Origin: Lachnospiraceae bacterium
GTDB taxonomy: Bacteria; Bacillota; Clostridia; Lachnospirales; Lachnospiraceae
Reading direction: 5' to 3'
Assembly (NCBI GenBank): GCA_017431345.1
Contig: JAFRLH010000082.1
Coordinates: 1-33,729 of the forward strand
Length of the DNA stretch: 33,729 nt
The position numbers and the translations under genes are program-made. Positions 28,897 through 33,729 of the stretch are shown piece after piece (position 1 is the stretch's first letter; each line of letters begins with the position of its first letter). The notes beneath the pieces were generated by a model. The model had not been told where the DNA came from. It saw only the letters and a program-made list of their open reading frames with translations, and searched no databases.

Positions 28897-30464
28897 GGTC
28901 TGTATCTTCCTATTATCTCTTCTGCTGTTTTCATGCCGTCCGCGGCAGCGGATGTGATCCCCCCGGCATAGCCGGCGCCCTCCCCGCAGGGAAACAGGCC
29001 TTTGATGCTGCTTTCATAGTTTGCATCCCGGTTGATCCTTACCGGAGAAGAAGTCCTGCTCTCCACGCCGGAAAGGACAGCGTCATATCTGTCAAATCCC
29101 TCGATCCGTTTTCCGAAATACGGCATTACGGATATTATCGACGAAGACAGCCCATCCGTCAAGACTTCTCTGAGATTCGAAAGGGAATAAGCGCCTTTTA
29201 TATCCGGCTGGATATCGCCAAGCTGTACGGATCCTTTCCCGTTCATGAAATCACCGAGAAGCTGGACAGGGATGTTCCCATTGCCGGCGCGCCAGGCAGC
29301 TTTCTCCAGTTTGCGCTGCATGTCCATGCCGGCAAACACACCCTCTCCGAAATCTGCCGGGCCGACACCGACCACGATCGCGGAATTGGAATTCCTGCCG
29401 TCCCGCGCTTTCAGGCTCATTCCGTTCACGCAGATCATGCCGGCTTCCGTGGAGGAATTGATCACACTTCCTCCGGGGCACATGCAGAAGGAATAAACAC
29501 CGTGTCCGTCATCACTTCTGCCGGTCAGTTTATAATCCGCTGTCGGCAGTTTTTTATACTGTTCTCCGTACTGCGCTCTGCTGATCATCGCAGCGGGATG
29601 TTCGATCCGCAGACCGACGGCAAAATTCTTTGCTTCGACAGGAACGCCCTGGGAATAAAGCATTCTTATGGTATCTCTTGCGGAATGGCCGCAGGCCAGG
29701 ATCACACAGCCGCAGGAAAGTTCTTCCGGTTTGCCCGCACTGTTTTTGATCAGAAGGCCTCTGACCGCGCCGTCCTTAAGGATCAGCTTTTCGGCTCTTG
29801 TGTGGAATCTGTATTCTCCGCCTGCGGCTTCGGTCTTTTTCCTGATATTCATCATAATACCGGGAAGCCTGTCGGAGCCGAGATGCGGTTTGTGCCAGTA
29901 CAGGATATCTTCGTCCGCCCCTGCTTCACAGAACCAACGGAGGATCTGTCTGATCCGGCCGTGCTTATCTTTGATCCCGGTCGTCAGCTTTCCGTCGGAA
30001 AAGGTTCCCGCGCCTCCTTCGCCGAAGCACGGATTGGAATCCGGATCAAGGCTTCCGTTTTCCCAGAATTCATTGACCGTCTTCATTCTTTCATCGGCCG
30101 GCGCACCTCTTTCAATGATCAAAGGCGCATAACCATACAGTGCCAGAAGAAGCCCCGCGAACATACCGGCCGGTCCGGCACCGATAATGACCGGACGTCC
30201 GGAGAGTTCACTGACGCCGTGTTCCGGTGCAGTATAAGGTCTCTCATTGATTTCAGAGATTCCTGCCCCGCCGTAAGGTCTTAAACCGCTGCCGCTTTCC
30301 AGATCAAAAGAAGCCAGATAGTGGATCTCTTCCTTTTTCCTCGCGTCAAGAGACAGTCTGGAGAGAACATATTCCTGATTCTTCACGCCGATCCTGCGCA
30401 GTCTTTTTTCAATATCCGCCCCGGTGTATTCCGGCGGCAGTTTTATATTACTGATTCTGATCAT
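28887..30464 (-). CDS. FAD-dependent dehydrogenase, COG2509 type
   Basis: Predicted flavoprotein of 525 residues. A short N-terminal domain (MIRISNIKLPPEYTGADIEKRLRRIG to about 80) precedes the FAD-binding fold with VIIGAGPAGMFAGLLLA, then FGEGGAGTFSDGKLTTG, LACGHSARDTIRMLY, YSFCMCPGGSVINSS and the C-terminal GLFPCGEGAGYAGGITSAAADG. These segments are those of the COG2509 family; the substrate is unknown. The ATG at 30464 overlaps the stop of the upstream flavoprotein as ATGA, which fixes the start; the longer frame to 30521 is not used. It is in the phoH operon. Confidence 0.88.
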   Translation of the reverse strand: MIRISNIKLPPEYTGADIEKRLRRIGVKNQEYVLSRLSLDARKKEEIHYLASFDLESGSGLRPYGGAGISEINERPYTAPEHGVSELSGRPVIIGAGPAGMFAGLLLALYGYAPLIIERGAPADERMKTVNEFWENGSLDPDSNPCFGEGGAGTFSDGKLTTGIKDKHGRIRQILRWFCEAGADEDILYWHKPHLGSDRLPGIMMNIRKKTEAAGGEYRFHTRAEKLILKDGAVRGLLIKNSAGKPEELSCGCVILACGHSARDTIRMLYSQGVPVEAKNFAVGLRIEHPAAMISRAQYGEQYKKLPTADYKLTGRSDDGHGVYSFCMCPGGSVINSSTEAGMICVNGMSLKARDGRNSNSAIVVGVGPADFGEGVFAGMDMQRKLEKAAWRAGNGNIPVQLLGDFMNGKGSVQLGDIQPDIKGAYSLSNLREVLTDGLSSSIISVMPYFGKRIEGFDRYDAVLSGVESRTSSPVRINRDANYESSIKGLFPCGEGAGYAGGITSAAADGMKTAEEIIGRYRPWI

Positions 30465-31669
30465 GATTCCATGTATGATGCTGCTGAAACACCTGCCGTA
30501 TAGCCGGTGGAGAAAGCCCACTGCAGGTTATAGCCGCCGCAGATTCCGTCCGCATCCAGTATCTCTCCGGCAAAATACAGGCCCGGTATATTTCTTGATT
30601 CCATGGTGCCCAGATCGACCGAACGAAGATCGACACCGCCGGCGGTCACCTGCGCTTCTTCATAGTTCCTGACTGCCCTGACCGTCAGTCTGAAGGAATG
30701 GATCATGTTCATGATCTTCTTCGGATCTGCCTGGGAAACAGCGGTATCAGGTCTTACGCCGAGCCTTTTTAAGAATACTTCTGCAAGCTTTATCGGGAAA
30801 GCTCCATGAAGCGCTTCTGCGGCAGTAAGATCTTTTCGATCGAGGATTTTTCGCAGGTCTGCATCTTCTTCCGGCATAAAATCGACTATTGCCTCTGCAG
30901 CCGGTCTGTCTTTCAGCACATAAGCCGTGTGCCTGCTGACCTGGAACACCGGAATTCCGGAAATCCCGTTCTTCATGAGCTGCAGTTCTCCCGTATCGGA
31001 ATGCGGTTTCCCTGATCTGTCGCAGACGGTGACCCTTCCATGCGTCCTTACGCCATGCCACACAGAGCAGCATGGATCTTCTGAAAGCAGTCCCGTAAGT
31101 GCCGGGACTGTCGGAATGATCTTTATGCCAAGGGTTTTCAGTATTTCAAGACCGCTGCCGTCAGATCCCGTTGCCGGAGCAGCCATTCCCCCGGTACACA
31201 TGATCAGTCTGTCAGCAGAAAGCGTTTTCCCGGAAACAAGCGTAAGAAGAAATCCTCCGTCTTCCGATAAAGCGGCTGCTTTAAGAGGATCCTCTTCGAT
31301 CATTTGTATTTTCAGCTTTCTGATCTCTCCCAGAAGAACCTCTCTGACAGAGGAAGCCTGCATGCTTCGGGGATAGACATAACCATCCCTTTCACAGGAA
31401 AGCATGCCCATCTCCCGAAAGAAAGCGATCGTATCCCTGCTGCCAAAAGATCTTAAGACCTTCATCGGTCCGTCCGGCCATGCGGAATGATAACATTCCT
31501 TCTTCATCCGGAGATTGGTGAAGTTGCATCTTCCGTTCCCGGTCATCAGGATCTTTTTCCCGGGTGCTGTACGGCCGGCGATGATAACAGGATGCGCACC
31601 GGATCTTGCTGCAGCGATCGCAGCCATCATTCCCGAAGCTCCTGCACCGGCAATATACAGACCGCTCAT
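30461..31669 (-). CDS. HI0933/BaiN-like flavoprotein
   Basis: FAD-binding protein of 402 residues of the HI0933-like (BaiN/RdsA) family. It opens with the dinucleotide-binding IAGAGASGMMAAIAAARSG, then GKKILMTGNGRCNFTNLRM, typical of the family, LIMCTGGMAAPATGSDGSG in the middle, and near the C-terminus TAGGVDLRSVDLGTMESRNIPGLYFAGEILDADGICGGYNLQWA. Physiological substrate is not known for most members. Its ATG overlaps the ybeY stop and its stop overlaps the next start, both as ATGA, so translation is tightly coupled to ybeY and the COG2509 gene. Confidence 0.9.
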   Translation of the reverse strand: MSGLYIAGAGASGMMAAIAAARSGAHPVIIAGRTAPGKKILMTGNGRCNFTNLRMKKECYHSAWPDGPMKVLRSFGSRDTIAFFREMGMLSCERDGYVYPRSMQASSVREVLLGEIRKLKIQMIEEDPLKAAALSEDGGFLLTLVSGKTLSADRLIMCTGGMAAPATGSDGSGLEILKTLGIKIIPTVPALTGLLSEDPCCSVWHGVRTHGRVTVCDRSGKPHSDTGELQLMKNGISGIPVFQVSRHTAYVLKDRPAAEAIVDFMPEEDADLRKILDRKDLTAAEALHGAFPIKLAEVFLKRLGVRPDTAVSQADPKKIMNMIHSFRLTVRAVRNYEEAQVTAGGVDLRSVDLGTMESRNIPGLYFAGEILDADGICGGYNLQWAFSTGYTAGVSAASYMES

Positions 31670-32172
31670 TGGAGCATTTCCTCGTCATCCCGCGGGATCC
31701 CGCAGGCAGCAAGGATCTTTTCCTGGCGTTCTTCCATATCCGCTCTCATTTCATCCGTCATATGATCATAGCCCATCAGATGAAGCATGCTGTGCGCAGT
31801 CAGGAAGGCCAGTTCCCGGCGGTGGCTGTGATTGTATTCTTCTGCCTGTGCAATGACATGTTCCAGGGAAATCACGATATCCCCCAGGATCATCTCATCC
31901 GTTTCCGGATCTATGTCAGCCTCTTCAAGCGCTGCAGTATCTCCCGGCACTTCATATTCGATCATCGGGAAGGACAGCACATCCGTCGCTGCATCGATCT
32001 CTCTTTCAGAAAGATTGATCTCGTGAATGGAATCGTCATCCGTCAGAAGGACGTTCACTTCCATATCCTGCGGGAACCCTTCTTCCGCAAGGGACTGATC
32101 GACCACGCGTTCGATCACCTTTTCAGCGTCACATCTCAGTTCAATATCGGTTTCTTTCTCTATGAATACCAT
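31666..32172 (-). CDS. ybeY: Endoribonuclease YbeY
   Basis: Metal-dependent RNase of 168 residues needed for 16S rRNA 3'-end maturation and rRNA quality control. The metal motif is H127-x3-H131-x5-H137 (AHSMLHLMGYDH), with the family's TDVLSFP and LGDIVISLEHV. It is slightly longer than Bacillus YbeY, with an acidic insert EVPGDTAALEEADIDPETDE. GAGGA is nine bases before the ATG. It follows phoH by 26 bases, the standard phoH-ybeY order; the usual dgkA, cdd, era and recO do not follow and are replaced by two flavoprotein genes. Confidence 0.95.
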   Translation of the reverse strand: MVFIEKETDIELRCDAEKVIERVVDQSLAEEGFPQDMEVNVLLTDDDSIHEINLSEREIDAATDVLSFPMIEYEVPGDTAALEEADIDPETDEMILGDIVISLEHVIAQAEEYNHSHRRELAFLTAHSMLHLMGYDHMTDEMRADMEERQEKILAACGIPRDDEEMLQ

Positions 32173-32198
32173 CCCGGTTAATCCTCATGCCGGCTGTT

Positions 32199-33221
32199 TT
32201 ACGGCTGTCTGTTCGGTCTTTCGTTCCTTACGCGGTACACTTTTTTTCTTTTTTCCTGATACGACGACTTTTTTTCATATTCTTCATAGGCTTCCACGAT
32301 CTTCTGGACCAGCGGATGTCTTACGACGTCCCGGTTCGTCAGATAGACCATGCCGATATCTTCCACATCCTTCAGCACCTTGATCGCGACATCCAGTCCT
32401 GAGATCTGTCCTGACGGCAGGTCTTTCTGCGTCGGATCTCCGGTTATGATCACTTTTGATCCGAAGCCGATCCTTGTCAGGAACATCTTCATCTGGGCCG
32501 GTGTGGTATTCTGCGCTTCATCCAGGATGATATAGGCATTATCGAGCGTCCGGCCGCGCATATAAGCCAGCGGCGCGACTTCGATCAGCCCTTTTTCGGA
32601 ATTGGCAAGATAGGCGTCCGCTCCCATGATCTGATAGATCGCATCATACAGAGGGCGAAGGTAGGGATCGATCTTGCTCTGAAGATCGCCCGGCAGGAAT
32701 CCGAGATTCTCTCCGGCTTCGATCGCAGGTCTCGTCAGGATAATACGGTTAACCTCCTGATCCTTGAAAGCCTGGATCGCCATGGCCATCGCAAGATAAG
32801 TCTTTCCGGTCCCGGCAGGTCCGAGTCCGAAGCAGATCATCTTCTCCCGGATGGTATCGATATATTTTTTCTGACCGAGCGTCTTGGGCTTGATCGGTTT
32901 CCCGGCGACCGTTCGGCAAAGGATATCCTTATCCATGACAGCCAGTTCTTCGGTCTTTTCTTCTCTGGCCAGGGACAGGATATAATCCACGCTCTGATCC
33001 GTGATATCATTGCCGCGCTCGGAAAGCATCAGCAGATTTCCAAGCACGTTCTTCGTATTCCGGACGGACGATTCCGCACCGACGATCTTAATGACACCGT
33101 CTCTTGCGATCAGTTCAACGCCGAGTTTCTTTTCGATCTTCTTCATATGAACATCGAACTGTCCGCAGACATTGCTCATATGGGAGACCGGTATTTCTAT
33201 CTGTGATGTTACAGACGCCAT
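32199..33221 (-). CDS. phoH: PhoH-family ATPase (PhoH-like/YbeZ type)
   Basis: Cytoplasmic PhoH-like NTPase of 340 residues, often linked with YbeY in RNA metabolism. A KH-like N-terminal domain (about 1-95) precedes the ATPase with GPAGTGKTYLA at 134-144, LTRPAIEAGENLGFLPG, IILDEAQNTTPAQMKMFLTR (Walker B) and VIITGDPTQKDLP. The start at 33221 (MASVTSQIEIPV) has GGGGAAA upstream; the longer frame to 33320 runs into the rpsU terminator and past the promoter, so it is rejected. It is the first gene of a six-gene operon ending with the C39-like gene. Confidence 0.94.
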   Translation of the reverse strand: MASVTSQIEIPVSHMSNVCGQFDVHMKKIEKKLGVELIARDGVIKIVGAESSVRNTKNVLGNLLMLSERGNDITDQSVDYILSLAREEKTEELAVMDKDILCRTVAGKPIKPKTLGQKKYIDTIREKMICFGLGPAGTGKTYLAMAMAIQAFKDQEVNRIILTRPAIEAGENLGFLPGDLQSKIDPYLRPLYDAIYQIMGADAYLANSEKGLIEVAPLAYMRGRTLDNAYIILDEAQNTTPAQMKMFLTRIGFGSKVIITGDPTQKDLPSGQISGLDVAIKVLKDVEDIGMVYLTNRDVVRHPLVQKIVEAYEEYEKKSSYQEKRKKVYRVRNERPNRQP

Positions 33222-33267
33222 GTATGTTTCCCCGTTCTTCTGTTCATGAAAGGATTTTCCGCCGCGG

Positions 33268-33273
33268 ATTATA
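33268..33273 (-). promoter_or_regulatory. -10 element of the phoH operon promoter
   Basis: The minus strand has a perfect TATAAT here, 46 bases before the phoH ATG and just after the rpsU terminator. No convincing -35 is seen at 16-18 bases, so an activator or another feature may be needed. Confidence 0.45.
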
Positions 33274-33308
33274 TCGTCACACCGGCGGGAAATGCCTGTT
33301 CTCAGTGC

Positions 33309-33339
33309 AAAAAAGGACAACCCGTGCGGATCGTCCTTT
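33309..33339 (-). terminator. rpsU terminator
   Basis: AAAGGAC at 33312-33318 pairs with GTCCTTT at 33333-33339, with a further C/G pairing inside the loop; the minus-strand product ends in six T (33309-33314). Confidence 0.85.
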
Positions 33340-33346
33340 ATGTACG

Positions 33347-33523
33347 TCAGTTATATTTGCGCTTCCTTGCAGCTTCAGACTTTTTCTTGCGTCTTACGCT
33401 GGGCTTTTCGTAATGCTCTCTCTTACGGATCTCCTGCTGGATGCCGTCTTTCGCGCAGTTTCTCTTAAAGCGGCGCAGTGCGCTGTCAAGAGTCTCATTT
33501 TCTTTTACGATAACTGTAGCCAT
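33347..33523 (-). CDS. rpsU: 30S ribosomal protein S21
   Basis: Small basic ribosomal protein of 58 residues, the normal length for S21 in Firmicutes. [58 protein letters not shown]-type composition, with the conserved LRRFKR and REHYEKPS segments, is unmistakable. AAAGG and GGAGG lie upstream of the ATG at 33523; the longer frame to 33571 runs into the leader. It stands alone between its own strong promoter and terminator. S21 helps position the Shine-Dalgarno pairing on the 30S platform. Confidence 0.97.
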   Translation of the reverse strand: MATVIVKENETLDSALRRFKRNCAKDGIQQEIRKREHYEKPSVRRKKKSEAARKRKYN

Positions 33524-33588
33524 AAACCTTTTTCCCTCCCTCCAGTTGTGGATTGTGCAACTCGAGGACAAATGTCAGCACTCAGGAT

Positions 33589-33616
33589 ATTATAGCATAG
33601 ATTTTCCATTCGTCAA
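33589..33616 (-). promoter_or_regulatory. rpsU promoter (extended -10)
   Basis: On the minus strand TTGACG (33611-33616), 16 bases and TATAAT (33589-33594) preceded by TGC, giving an extended -10. It should be one of the strongest promoters here. A perfect inverted repeat, CACAA-TTC-TTGTG at 33618-33630, lies directly upstream of the -35. Confidence 0.87.
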
Positions 33617-33630
33617 CACAATTCTTGTGA

Positions 33631-33729
33631 TCAGATTTCGTCTTCTTCATTTATTTTCAGCGCCAGCATCGTGAGATCGTCAAACTGCGGTTCATCACCG
33701 ACAAATCCGTCAACATGATTCCTTACATC
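33631..33729 (-). CDS. C-terminal end of a SpoIIE/RsbU-type PP2C phosphatase (partial)
   Basis: The last 32 codons of a gene that begins outside the window. The readable end, with FVGDEPQFDDLTMLALKI then NEEDEI and a TGA at 33631-33633, is the closing motif of PP2C-type (SpoIIE) serine phosphatases, in which the two aspartates of QFDDLT bind metal. Whether it is SpoIIE itself, an RsbU-like regulator or another sensor phosphatase cannot be told without the N-terminal part. It is about 100 bases upstream of rpsU in the same direction. Confidence 0.8.
   Translation of the reverse strand, partial: DVRNHVDGFVGDEPQFDDLTMLALKINEEDEI

Noticed and set aside
33222-33320. N-terminal extension of PhoH
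   Set aside because: It would cover the TATAAT at 33268-33273 and start inside the rpsU terminator.

Overview
The window looks like ordinary chromosome from a low-to-mid GC Gram-positive anaerobe of the Clostridia, most likely Lachnospiraceae. The evidence is the gene content (LexA/YneA SOS pair, SepF, YqeK, YnzC, RsfS, two FAD proteins of HI0933 and COG2509 type, a Met-gamma-lyase of the aluminium-resistance family), strong GGAGG ribosome sites, TTGACA/TATAAT promoters and T-run hairpin terminators. I see no prophage, transposon, CRISPR array, tRNA or rRNA. Almost all of the sequence is protein-coding. Gene order is partly conserved, but several expected genes are missing from their usual slots.

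Layout. (1) 14-3473, plus strand: rpmA, a terminator, then obgE-yhbY-nadD/yqeK (fused)-rsfS, a ribosome-assembly and NAD operon. (2) 3534-6898, an SOS neighbourhood: lexA (minus) with a LexA box over its own -35, an AIM24-family gene (plus), an XerS-like tyrosine recombinase (plus) behind a promoter and an unusual repeat-rich leader of about 290 nt, then a YneA-like LysM division inhibitor (minus) whose promoter carries three LexA-box-like sites. (3) 7048-11889, minus strand: a cytidylate-kinase-like protein, lspA-rluD, sepF, an HlyD-like membrane protein and a small P-loop protein, mostly separated by their own promoters and terminators. (4) 12045-26968, minus strand: one run of eleven tightly packed genes, miaB-mutS-mutL-(small membrane protein)-miaA-Met-gamma-lyase-radC-mreC-mreD-mrdA-rodA, probably read from a promoter near 27065 to a terminator just past rodA. 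It joins tRNA A37 modification, mismatch repair and side-wall peptidoglycan synthesis. (5) 27195-33729, minus strand: phoH-ybeY-two FAD oxidoreductases-ynzC-secreted SH3/ricin/C39-like protein as a coupled operon, rpsU as a single-gene unit, and the last codons of a SpoIIE-type PP2C phosphatase at the window edge.

The observations I consider most worth a second look are: the repeat cluster and structured leader in front of the XerS-like recombinase, which could be its recombination site or a regulatory leader; the triple LexA-site promoter of yneA; the loss of mreB, minCD and divIVA from otherwise recognisable morphogenesis clusters, which suggests a coccoid or ovoid cell; the NadD-YqeK fusion; L27 lacking the cleaved N-terminal extension usual in Firmicutes; an insertion of about 240 residues in the class B PBP; and a secreted C39-like protein whose catalytic cysteine appears to be missing. 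None of these proves a new system. All assignments rest on reading motifs and context without database searches.
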